Positions 50,571 to 58,586 of a stretch of DNA of 64,000 nucleotides are shown piece after piece (positions within the stretch are counted from its first letter, which is position 1; each line of letters begins with the position of its first letter). The notes beneath the pieces were generated by a model. That model made no database searches, had not been told where the DNA came from, and saw only the letters and a list, made by a program, of their open reading frames with translations. The DNA comes from Alphaproteobacteria bacterium (GTDB lineage Bacteria; Pseudomonadota; Alphaproteobacteria; UBA8366): NCBI GenBank assembly GCA_021774335.1, contig JAJFJD010000020.1, positions 248,001 through 312,000 of the forward strand, read 5' to 3'. A program made the position numbers and the translations under genes.

Positions 50571-52901
50571 ATGAGCGACGCAGATCCATCGATCATCCGC
50601 CGACGGCATTCGTCCCACTGGGGGGCGTTCAACACCCTGGTCAAGGACGGCCGCCTGATCGGCGTCGAACCCTTTGAAAAGGATGAATATCCGTCGCGCA
50701 TCATCGACTCGATTCCGGACTCGCTCTATGCCGAGACACGCATCAAGCAGCCGATGATCCGGGCAAGCTGGCTCAAGGACGGCCCCGGCGCCCGGACCGA
50801 CCGGCGCGGCGCGGAGCCCTTCGTGCCCGTCCCCTGGGACGAGGCACTCGACCTGCTGGCGGCAGAGTTGAAGCGGGTCAAAGAGAAGCACGGCAACGAA
50901 TCGATCTTCGGCGGGTCCTACGGCTGGTCCAGCGCCGGACGCTTCCATCACGCCAAAACGCAGTTGCAGCGTTTCCTCGGCATGTTCGGCGGCTATACCG
51001 CCCAAGTGCACAGCTACAGCAACGCGGCCGGACACGCGATCCTGCCCTATATCTTCGGCGATCCCGGATTGGGCCGGGGACCGTTCACGTCCTGGGACAG
51101 CATCGCCGACCACGCCGACCTGTTCGTCTCCTTTGGCGGCCTCGGCCTCAAGAACACGCAGGTCGAGCCCGGCGGCATGGGTGAGCACGGCACGCACAAG
51201 TGGCTCAACAAGCTGAAGAACGGCCGCGTGAAATTCGTCAGCATCACGCCGCTGCGCGACGATACCGCCGAATTCCTGGACGCCGACTGGCTGGCGCCCC
51301 GGCCCGGCAGTGACGTCGCCCTGATGCTGGGCATCGCACACACCCTGGTGGAAGAAGGCCTGCACGACCGGGCGGCGCTCGACCGGTTTTGCACCGGCTA
51401 CGAGAAGTTCGAGCCTTACCTGCTGGGCGAGACCGACGGTCAGCCGAAGACCGCCGACTGGGCCGCCGCGATCTGCGAGATCGATGCGGACACAATCCGC
51501 GGGCTGGCGCGCCGCATGGCCGCCGGACGCACGATGATCGGCACCGCCTATGCGCTGCAACGGGCCGAACACGGCGAGCAAACCTACTGGATGACATCGA
51601 CGCTGGCCGCGATGCTGGGCCAGATTGGCCTGCCCGGCGGCGGTTGCGGCTTCGGCTACGGCAGCATGAACGGCTACGGCAATCCCGTGGAACGCTTTGC
51701 CGTGCCCGCCATGCCGAGCGGCGAGAACCCGGCACGCAGCTATATTCCTGTCGCACGGATTTCCGACCTGCTGCTCAATCCCGGCGGGGCCTATCAATTC
51801 AACGGCATGGACCGGACCTACCCGGACACGCGCCTCGTTTACTGGTGCGGCGGCAACCCGTTCCACCATCACCAGGACCTGAACAAACTGATTGAGGCGT
51901 GGCGGAAGCCGGAAACCATCGTGCTGAACGAAATCTGGTGGACCGCGACCGCGCGCCACGCGGACATCGTGCTGCCCGCGACGACAACACTGGAACGCAA
52001 CGACATCGGCGCCAGCTCGCGCGACCGCTTCATCATGGCGATGCAGAAGGCGATCGAGCCGGTCGGCGGCGCGCGCAACGACTTCGACATCTTCACCGGT
52101 CTGGCGAAACGGCTCGGCTTCGAGGAGCGCTTCACCGAGGGGCGCAACGAGGACGAATGGCTGCGCCATCTCTACAACGTGTCACGCCAGCAGGCCGCGA
52201 AGAAACGGCTCGAGCTGCCGAGCTTCGAGGACTTTTGGGAAGAAGGCTATGTAGAGACACCGGAACCGGACGGCGCCTATATCGCCTTCGAAGCCTTCCG
52301 CAACGATCCGGAGAATAGCCCGCTGCGCACACCCTCGGGCAAGGTGGAGATATACTCCGAGACCATCGCCAGCTACGGCTACGACGACTGCCCCGGCCAT
52401 CCGACCTGGATGGAGCCGAAGGAATGGCTCGGCGGCGACCGGGCGGCGGCCTTCCCGCTGCACATGGTCTCGAACCAGCCGGTGACCAAGCTGCACGGCC
52501 AGATGGACGACGGCCGCGTCAGCGTCGAAAGCAAGGTGAAGGGCCGCGAACCGGTCGTCATGCATCCGGACGACGCGGCGGCGCGCGGCATCAAGGACGG
52601 CGACATCGTGCGCGTCTTCAACGACCGCGGCGCGATCCTGTCGGCGGCGGTGTTGTCGGAGGAAACCCGTCCCAGCGTGATCCGTATCTCCACCGGCGCA
52701 TGGTACGACCCGGCGGAGCCGGGCCGGGTCGGCAGCCTGGAGAAGCACGGCAATCCCAACGTGCTGACGCCGGACCGCGGCACCTCGAAACTGGCGCAGG
52801 GGCCGATCGCCCACAGCGCGCTGGTCGAGATCGAGCTCTATAACGAAGAGGCGCCGAACGTCACCGCCTTCGACCCGCCCGAAATGGCGAAGTCCGCCTG
52901 A
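50571..52901 (+). CDS. BisC/TorA-like molybdopterin oxidoreductase
   Basis: A 776-residue molybdopterin guanine dinucleotide enzyme of the DMSO/TMAO/biotin sulfoxide reductase group. It shows the segment GGSYGWSSAGRFHH, where Ser121 would ligate Mo, and the later GAIYD/STGAWYDP-type pterin contacts. There is no twin-arginine leader and no 4Fe-4S cysteine motif at the N-terminus, so it is probably cytoplasmic like BisC. Possible role is reduction of S-oxides, for example methionine or biotin sulfoxide, or N-oxides. The ATG at 50571 follows GAGGC. It is followed after 29 bp by a gamma-class carbonic anhydrase. Confidence 0.9.
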   Translation: MSDADPSIIRRRHSSHWGAFNTLVKDGRLIGVEPFEKDEYPSRIIDSIPDSLYAETRIKQPMIRASWLKDGPGARTDRRGAEPFVPVPWDEALDLLAAELKRVKEKHGNESIFGGSYGWSSAGRFHHAKTQLQRFLGMFGGYTAQVHSYSNAAGHAILPYIFGDPGLGRGPFTSWDSIADHADLFVSFGGLGLKNTQVEPGGMGEHGTHKWLNKLKNGRVKFVSITPLRDDTAEFLDADWLAPRPGSDVALMLGIAHTLVEEGLHDRAALDRFCTGYEKFEPYLLGETDGQPKTADWAAAICEIDADTIRGLARRMAAGRTMIGTAYALQRAEHGEQTYWMTSTLAAMLGQIGLPGGGCGFGYGSMNGYGNPVERFAVPAMPSGENPARSYIPVARISDLLLNPGGAYQFNGMDRTYPDTRLVYWCGGNPFHHHQDLNKLIEAWRKPETIVLNEIWWTATARHADIVLPATTTLERNDIGASSRDRFIMAMQKAIEPVGGARNDFDIFTGLAKRLGFEERFTEGRNEDEWLRHLYNVSRQQAAKKRLELPSFEDFWEEGYVETPEPDGAYIAFEAFRNDPENSPLRTPSGKVEIYSETIASYGYDDCPGHPTWMEPKEWLGGDRAAAFPLHMVSNQPVTKLHGQMDDGRVSVESKVKGREPVVMHPDDAAARGIKDGDIVRVFNDRGAILSAAVLSEETRPSVIRISTGAWYDPAEPGRVGSLEKHGNPNVLTPDRGTSKLAQGPIAHSALVEIELYNEEAPNVTAFDPPEMAKSA

Positions 52902-52930
52902 TAGCCCAAAAAAGAAACGGAGACTCAAGT

Positions 52931-53458
52931 ATGAAATACGCCCTTGGCGACACGCGCGTGCAAACGGACGGCGACAATTACTGGATCGCGCCGAACGCCG
53001 CGGTCATCGGCAACGTGATCCTGAAGAAGAACGCCAGCGTCTGGTGGAACTGCGTGCTGCGCGGCGACAATGACCCGATCACCCTGGGCGAAAACACCCA
53101 GGTTCAGGACGGCACCGTCATCCACGCCGACCCGGGCTTCCCCTGCACGCTCGGCGACAATGTCAGCATCGGCCACTCGGTCATGCTGCACGGCTGCATC
53201 GTGGCGGACGAAACCCTGATCGGCATCGGTTGCGTCATTCTCAACGGCGCAAAGATCGGCAAGAACTGCGTCATCGGTGCCAACGCCTTCATCCCCGAAG
53301 GCAAGGAAATCCCCGACAACTCCCTCGTCTTCGGCTCGCCCGGCAAGGTCGTGAAAGAGGTCGAGGAAAAACACATCACAATGATCAAACGCATCCCCGG
53401 CAACTACGTCCGGCGCTGGAAGCAGTATAAGGAGCAGCTTCGCGAAGACGGTATGTAG
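52931..53458 (+). CDS. Gamma-class carbonic anhydrase family protein
   Basis: A 175-residue left-handed beta-helix protein with hexapeptide repeats. NAAVIGNVILKKNASVWWNCVLRGD, then the metal-ligand histidines in VIHADPGFPCTLGDNVSIGHSVMLHGC, and GANAFIPEGKEIPDNSLVFGSP are conserved. Many such proteins are annotated as PaaY/YrdA-like with carbonic anhydrase fold. Activity not proven. It is 30 bp after the molybdoenzyme and is followed by a strong terminator at 53478. Confidence 0.9.
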   Translation: MKYALGDTRVQTDGDNYWIAPNAAVIGNVILKKNASVWWNCVLRGDNDPITLGENTQVQDGTVIHADPGFPCTLGDNVSIGHSVMLHGCIVADETLIGIGCVILNGAKIGKNCVIGANAFIPEGKEIPDNSLVFGSPGKVVKEVEEKHITMIKRIPGNYVRRWKQYKEQLREDGM

Positions 53459-53477
53459 ACGGCGCGATATCGAAACG

Positions 53478-53510
53478 AAAAAGCCCCGGTCGTTCGAACC
53501 GGGGCTTTTT
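53478..53510. terminator. Bidirectional rho-independent terminator
   Basis: A 13-bp perfect stem, AAAAAGCCCCGGT with ACCGGGGCTTTTT, around a 7-nt loop, ending in a T-tract on both strands. It should stop transcription from the carbonic anhydrase gene and, on the other strand, from the class II aldolase gene. Confidence 0.9.
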
Positions 53511-53529
53511 GCATGAGACGCGAATACCT

Positions 53530-54315
53530 CTACGTCCGATAACTCGTGTCGTCGCGGTCGAGCATGCGTTTGAAGGCTTCCCATTCGACGGTGCCGACCG
53601 GGCGATGGCCGTCCTTGCCCGAGAAGCGCTTGCCCTGCTCCGCCGTCTTGCGGATTGTGTCGTCGGAGATTTCCGCCCATTCCGCACCGGCCTGTTGGAA
53701 ATGCAATTGCATGCGGCAGGCGCGCTCGAACTTGTACATATGAACGAAGGCCTCGCCGATAGTTTCGCCCACGGTCATCAGGCCGTGGTTGCGCAGCACC
53801 AGCATGCGCTTGTCGCCGAGATCGGCGACGTTGCGCTCGCGCTCGTCCAACTGCTCGGCGGCGCCCTCGTAGTCGTGATAGGCGATCTCGTCCCAGATCA
53901 CGAGTTGCATCTGGCTGAGCGGCAGGATGCCATCCTTCTGGCAGGACACGCCGACGCCCGCGTAGGTATGGGTGTGCAACGCGCAGAGCAGGTGTGGTGC
54001 CGCCATGTGGACCGCGCTATGGATCACGAATCCCGCCGGGTTCACCGAATAGCCGTTACTGTCGCCGATGATCGCACCGTCCACGTCGATCTTGACCAGC
54101 GAGGACGCGGTGATCTCGTCGAACATCATGCCGTAGGGGTTCAGCAGGAAATGATCCTCCGGCCCCGGCACGCGGGCCGAGATATGCGTCGCCAGATGAT
54201 CGTCCCAGCCCATCTTGTGGACCATGCGATAGCAGGCTGCCAATTCGACCCGGGTATCCCATTCCTCGTCGGAGACGTCCTGCGGACGCTTCACCTCTTT
54301 CAGTGCGGTGGCCAT
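53530..54315 (-). CDS. Class II aldolase/adducin family protein (third copy)
   Basis: A 261-residue class II aldolase homologue. ACYRMVHKMGWDDHLATHISARVPG, FLLNPYGMMFDEITASSLVKID and the metal histidines in ALHTHTYAGVGVSCQKD and RNHGLMTVG are present. The ATG at 54315 has GGAGGATCGC upstream. It is a diverged homologue of the tandem pair at 18154/18927. It lies 99 bp from the dihydroxyphthalate-decarboxylase-like gene on the same strand, so they may share a transcript. Confidence 0.85.
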   Translation of the reverse strand: MATALKEVKRPQDVSDEEWDTRVELAACYRMVHKMGWDDHLATHISARVPGPEDHFLLNPYGMMFDEITASSLVKIDVDGAIIGDSNGYSVNPAGFVIHSAVHMAAPHLLCALHTHTYAGVGVSCQKDGILPLSQMQLVIWDEIAYHDYEGAAEQLDERERNVADLGDKRMLVLRNHGLMTVGETIGEAFVHMYKFERACRMQLHFQQAGAEWAEISDDTIRKTAEQGKRFSGKDGHRPVGTVEWEAFKRMLDRDDTSYRT

Positions 54316-54414
54316 GCGATCCTCCAAATATATTCGTGAAATTTGCGCGGTCGGTGCGTTCCGCATTATCGCCGGGTCAGAACGGCAGGGCAAACGACCG
54401 TCGTCACAATCCTC

Positions 54415-55416
54415 TTAAACCCCCGGCATATCCAGCGTTTCCGGCGCGAACAACTCCTCGACCGTGATCGGGCGTTCGGACAGGTATTGCTCCTGCGAGT
54501 AGCGACAGATCGCTTCCAGCTCGGCCCGATTGTCGGCGACGCCGTAAGACCAGTAATCCTTGCCCATCAGCCGACGGGTCGCTTCCATCTCGGCGGCGAA
54601 CCAGGGCATGCTGATCTTGTTGGCCGACAGCGACATGACGTCGTCGATTTCCGCCATCGCGATCTTCTTCGCTTCGACGAAGGCGGCGAAGACACGGGCC
54701 GGCAACCACGGATGTTGTTCGACCAGTTCGCGTCGGATGCCGACGAAATGCATGATCGGAAAGAATCCGGTCTTTTCGAAATAGGCCTTCTCCGCCGCGG
54801 TCGTGTCGGGAATCAACCGCCGGACCTTAGGATCGCCTTCGAAATAGGCGCGCGGAGGGCCCGGCGACATGACGGCATCCAACTCGCCCGACACCAGCAG
54901 ATCGTTCAGGCATTTGTCCGGCGCGATCGGCGCCACGTCCATGTGGTCCGGCAGGTTGAGCGGCAGGCGTTCCTTCCGGCCCGGCTTGTTGGTGCCGCCC
55001 GTACGATAGCGCAACTTGCGGAAATCCACGCCGTATTCGTCCTGCAGGATGCCCCGCGCCCAGAGCGCCAGCGTCATCTGATATTCCGGCACGCCGACCA
55101 CCTTGCCTTCCAGGTCCTTCGGCGTCTCGATGCCCCGGTCGGTGCGGATGTAATAGGCGTCATGTCGGAAGGCGCGCGACAGGAAGGCGGGGATTGCGAT
55201 ATAGGGGCATTCGCCGCGTGATAGCTGCAGCAAATAGCTGCTCATCGACAGTTCCGATACGTCGAAGTCCTGCCGCGTCACCGCGCGCGGGAAGGCATCC
55301 TCGGTGCCAATGGTCACCGGGATCACCCGGCACCCCTCGATCCCGACGCGGCCATCGAGCAACGCCTTCGTCCGGTCGTAGTCCCAACACGCCACTGTCA
55401 GCCCGATATCCACCAT
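54415..55416 (-). CDS. 4,5-dihydroxyphthalate decarboxylase-like / periplasmic-binding-like protein
   Basis: A 333-residue protein. It begins LTVACWDYDRTKALLDG, which is a characteristic of proteins annotated as 4,5-dihydroxyphthalate decarboxylase, and these share the ABC substrate-binding fold: SRAFRHDAYYIR, LEGKVVGVPEYQMTLALWARGIL and VVLSGELDAVMSP-type ligand residues. No signal peptide is obvious. Either an aromatic decarboxylase or a soluble ligand-binding homologue. The neighbour is a class II aldolase; no other phthalate genes are in the window. Confidence 0.75.
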   Translation of the reverse strand: MVDIGLTVACWDYDRTKALLDGRVGIEGCRVIPVTIGTEDAFPRAVTRQDFDVSELSMSSYLLQLSRGECPYIAIPAFLSRAFRHDAYYIRTDRGIETPKDLEGKVVGVPEYQMTLALWARGILQDEYGVDFRKLRYRTGGTNKPGRKERLPLNLPDHMDVAPIAPDKCLNDLLVSGELDAVMSPGPPRAYFEGDPKVRRLIPDTTAAEKAYFEKTGFFPIMHFVGIRRELVEQHPWLPARVFAAFVEAKKIAMAEIDDVMSLSANKISMPWFAAEMEATRRLMGKDYWSYGVADNRAELEAICRYSQEQYLSERPITVEELFAPETLDMPGV

Positions 55417-55523
55417 GATCTTTCCCCGTCGTCAGAATTGGTCTTGCGAAACTATCGGGTTAGATCATAGATGAAGACCGGCCGGCAAATCACGGCCGGG
55501 TATCGTGTGGCCGGAAACGCTCT

Positions 55524-56147
55524 ATGAAAAAACTGCTGCGTCTCTCGTTCGCGGGTTTGATTTTCACCGCCGGGTTCGGCGGCACGGTCTGGCTGGGACT
55601 GACGATCGCCGAGCGCGCCGGCCTGGACCTGAGCCTGCCTTTCCTCACCCGCGAGCCGGGCGGCGCCTTCCTCCTGACCGACCATACCGGCATGCCTTTC
55701 ACCCAAAACGGTCTGAAGGGGCGGCTGACGCTGGTTTATCTCGGCTACACGTTCTGTCCCGACATCTGCCCGACGCATCTGGTGGATACGATGCAGGCGC
55801 TCGACCGGCTCGGTCCACTGGGAGCGAAAATCCGCCCGATCTTCATTTCGATCGATCCAGAACGCGATACGGTGGCGCAACTCAAGGGATATGTGGCCCA
55901 TTTCAGCGACACCATGATCGGCCTGACGGGAACGCCGGAACAGGTCGCTCAGGCGGCAAAAGTCTTCGGCGCGTCCTACCGTAAAGTCGACGCCAAGTCC
56001 GGCGACTCCTATCAGATGGACCACTCAGCCCTGTCTTATTTGATGGGGCGCGACGGAAAGTTCCTGACCACCGTGCCGCCCAATATCGGGCCGGATGCGA
56101 TGGCGGAGAAAATTCGCAAGACGTTGAAAGCGGCGGGAGAGATGTGA
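55524..56147 (+). CDS. SCO family protein (cytochrome c oxidase copper chaperone-like)
   Basis: A 207-residue membrane-anchored thioredoxin-fold protein. An N-terminal helix (residues 7-28) is followed by the copper-binding CPDIC motif (Cys78, Cys82 in TFCPDICPTHL) and the distal ligand His167 in MDHSAL. SCO proteins deliver copper to the CuA site of cytochrome oxidase or act as thiol-disulfide reductases. It is followed convergently by a 52-residue membrane protein. A cytochrome oxidase is not in the window. Confidence 0.9.
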   Translation: MKKLLRLSFAGLIFTAGFGGTVWLGLTIAERAGLDLSLPFLTREPGGAFLLTDHTGMPFTQNGLKGRLTLVYLGYTFCPDICPTHLVDTMQALDRLGPLGAKIRPIFISIDPERDTVAQLKGYVAHFSDTMIGLTGTPEQVAQAAKVFGASYRKVDAKSGDSYQMDHSALSYLMGRDGKFLTTVPPNIGPDAMAEKIRKTLKAAGEM

Positions 56148-56156
56148 TCTAGGCGG

Positions 56157-56315
56157 TCAGAAACAGAAGTGACTGCTGAGGTAGACCGAGCCCTGGGTGG
56201 ATTCCATGCTGGCGGCAAACCCGGCGACATTCATGTTCAGCAGCACAAAGGCGGCGATCGCGACGACCCCCGCGAGCGCTCCCAAACCACCGAATTTCAC
56301 CGTCTGCCGCAGCAT
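56157..56315 (-). CDS. Small membrane protein, 52 residues
   Basis: A reverse-strand reading frame from the ATG at 56315 to the TGA at 56157. The translation begins MLRQTVKFGGLGALAGVV and contains one hydrophobic helix at about residues 9-27 with several conserved-looking Gly and Ala, then FAASMESTQG, and ends with SSHFCF. It is too short for many gene finders. It is next to the SCO gene with a 9-bp convergent gap. Possibly a small subunit or regulator of membrane respiratory proteins, though I have no motif to prove it. Confidence 0.5.
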   Translation of the reverse strand: MLRQTVKFGGLGALAGVVAIAAFVLLNMNVAGFAASMESTQGSVYLSSHFCF

Positions 56316-56388
56316 GGCCGTATCCTACCGGTACCTTATCCTCTGAAATACTTAATGCGCCGGACCCGATTCGTCCAGGGGTGCGGCC

Positions 56389-57123
56389 TTACGCGGCGTA
56401 ATCGGGCTCGTCGCGGTCGAGCACGCGCTTGAGCGAGGCGAAATGCATCGGCGCGCTGGCCCGGTCGCCGGAAGACTGCCGTTGCGTCCGCGTCACCACC
56501 TGCCCCGGCAATTTCCGCAGCGGCAGGCCGCTCTGCCGCGCCAGGACCTGCACCTGACAGGTGCGTTCCAGGTAATATAGGTCGTCATACGCCTCGGCCA
56601 CGCTGCGGTGGGTCACGATGATGCCGTGGCTGGCGAGGAAGAGAATGCGCTTGTCGCCGAGCGCCGCCGCCATGCGGTCGCCTTCTTCGTTGTCGAGCGC
56701 GATTCCATTGTAATCGTCGTCATAGGCGGTGAATTGCGCCAGCCGGATCGCCTTCTGTTCGCAGGGTTCAATCCGTCCGCCCTCGCACATGGTCAGCGCC
56801 GTCGCATAGGGCATATGCGTGTGCATGATGACGCGCGCCTGCGGGCAAGCCTTGTGCAACCGGCTATGAATGTAGAAGGCGGTCGGTTCGATGTCGCCCT
56901 CCCCCTCCAGCACCTTGCCGTCGAAATCCGCGAGCAGCAGACTCGACGCCGTGAGTTCCGACCAATGCCAACCCCATGGATTGACCAGAAAGCGATCACC
57001 GCCCACGTCTATGCTGAAGTGATTGCAGATGCCCTCGTTCAGGCCATGGCGCACGGCCCAGCGAAAGGCGGCGGCGAGATCGATTCGGCAGGCCTGGATG
57101 TCGGCGTCGCTCAACAGGGTCAT
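56389..57123 (-). CDS. Class II aldolase/adducin family protein (fourth copy)
   Basis: A 244-residue class II aldolase. FRWAVRHGLNEGICNHFSIDV, FLVNPWGWHWSELTASSLLL, IMHTHMPYATAL (metal-binding HTH) and LASHGIIVTH (the third metal His) are visible. It is longer-diverged from the other three copies; the N-terminal loop shows a Trp-rich WGWHW segment unlike the others. Substrate unknown. It lies divergent from purB by 140 bp. Confidence 0.85.
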   Translation of the reverse strand: MTLLSDADIQACRIDLAAAFRWAVRHGLNEGICNHFSIDVGGDRFLVNPWGWHWSELTASSLLLADFDGKVLEGEGDIEPTAFYIHSRLHKACPQARVIMHTHMPYATALTMCEGGRIEPCEQKAIRLAQFTAYDDDYNGIALDNEEGDRMAAALGDKRILFLASHGIIVTHRSVAEAYDDLYYLERTCQVQVLARQSGLPLRKLPGQVVTRTQRQSSGDRASAPMHFASLKRVLDRDEPDYAA

Positions 57124-57263
57124 CGATTAATCCTTTGTTCACGGCTTCGGCTTGAATATTAGGACGTTAGCGGGCCGGCGCAAATATCGCATGAGAGCTT
57201 TGCAATATCAGCCGGCTCTGGCATAACCATGGCCATCCACACATGACGCAAGAGAACGCCTAG

Positions 57264-58577
57264 ATGATTCCACGCTACAGCCGTCCGGAAATGGCGGCGA
57301 TTTGGGAGCCGGCCAACCGATTCCGCATTTGGTTCGAAATCGAGGCCCATGCCTGCGACGCGCAGGCCAAACTCGGGGTCATTCCCACCGAAGCGGCGGA
57401 AGCCGTCTGGCAGCGCGGAGACAAAAGCTACAACGCCGACCGTATCGCCCGCATCGACGAGATCGAGCGCGAGACGCATCATGATGTCATCGCTTTCCTG
57501 ACCGAGCTATCCGAACATGTCGGTGACGAGGCGCGCTTCGTCCACCAGGGCATGACATCGTCGGACGTGTTGGACACCTGCCTTGCCGTTCAAATGACGC
57601 AGGCAGCGGATATCCTCCTCGCAGACCTTACGAAGCTTCTGGACGCCATCGAGACGCGCGCGCGGGAACACAAGCTCACGGCCTGCATTGGCCGTAGTCA
57701 CGGCATCCATGCGGAACCGACCACCTTCGGCGTCAAACTCGCCGGGCATTATGCGGAATTCGCACGATGCCGCGACCGCATGGAAGCCGCCCGCGCGGAA
57801 ATCGCCACTTGTGCGATCTCCGGCGCCGTTGGCACCTTCGCCAATATCGACCCGCAGGTCGAAGTGCATGTCGCCGAGAAACTGGGCCTACAGCCGGAGC
57901 CCGTTTCGACCCAGATCATTCCGCGCGACCGGCACGCAGCCTTCTTCGCAACACTGGGCGTCGTCGCCTCCGCGATCGAACGGCTGGCGACGGAAGTTCG
58001 ACATCTGCAGCGCACTGAATTGCGCGAGGCCGAGGAGTATTTCGCGCCGGGCCAGAAGGGATCGTCCGCGATGCCGCATAAGCGCAATCCGGTGCTGACC
58101 GAAAACCTGTGCGGCCTTGCCCGGCTTGTCCGGTCGGCGGTAACGCCCGCGCTGGAGAACGTGGCCGTCTGGCATGAGCGCGACATCTCACATTCCTCGG
58201 TGGAGCGGGTCATCGGCCCCGACGCCACCATCAACCTGGATTTCGCGTTGGCGCGCCTGACCGGTGTGATCGAGAAGCTGCTGGTCTATCCCGATGTGAT
58301 GATGGCCAATCTGGAGAAACTTGGCGGCCTGCATAACTCACAACGGGTGCTGTTGGCCCTGACGCAGAAAGGCATGAGCCGCGAAGGCGCCTATCAGGCG
58401 GTCCAGCGGAACGCGATGGACGTCTGGCACGGCAACGGCGCCTTTCTGAATCTACTGAAGGGCGACCGTGAAATCGCCGAATACCTGGCACAGGACGAAC
58501 TCGAAGGGTTGTTCGACCTCGGCTATCACACGAAACACGTGGACACGATCTTCACCCGCGTGTTCGGGTCCGCATAG
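57264..58577 (+). CDS. purB: Adenylosuccinate lyase
   Basis: A 437-residue fumarase/aspartase superfamily enzyme. MIPRYSRPEMAAIWEP is the typical PurB start, EIERETHHDVIAFL contains the conserved His, GMTSSDVLDTC the Thr-Ser pair, and GSSAMPHKRNPVL is the family signature containing the catalytic serine loop. It catalyses two steps of purine synthesis: SAICAR to AICAR and adenylosuccinate to AMP. Alphaproteobacterial purB often stands close to a DUF1476 gene, which here is 2 kb away at 60541. The ATG at 57264 is the family-typical start. Confidence 0.95.
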   Translation: MIPRYSRPEMAAIWEPANRFRIWFEIEAHACDAQAKLGVIPTEAAEAVWQRGDKSYNADRIARIDEIERETHHDVIAFLTELSEHVGDEARFVHQGMTSSDVLDTCLAVQMTQAADILLADLTKLLDAIETRAREHKLTACIGRSHGIHAEPTTFGVKLAGHYAEFARCRDRMEAARAEIATCAISGAVGTFANIDPQVEVHVAEKLGLQPEPVSTQIIPRDRHAAFFATLGVVASAIERLATEVRHLQRTELREAEEYFAPGQKGSSAMPHKRNPVLTENLCGLARLVRSAVTPALENVAVWHERDISHSSVERVIGPDATINLDFALARLTGVIEKLLVYPDVMMANLEKLGGLHNSQRVLLALTQKGMSREGAYQAVQRNAMDVWHGNGAFLNLLKGDREIAEYLAQDELEGLFDLGYHTKHVDTIFTRVFGSA

Positions 58578-58586
58578 GAGGCGACG

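Noticed and set aside
50526-52169. Reverse-strand frame of 547 codons opposite the molybdoenzyme
   Set aside because: An antisense shadow: the forward frame has strong family motifs, while this translation is dominated by Val, Ala, Arg and Gly with no motif.
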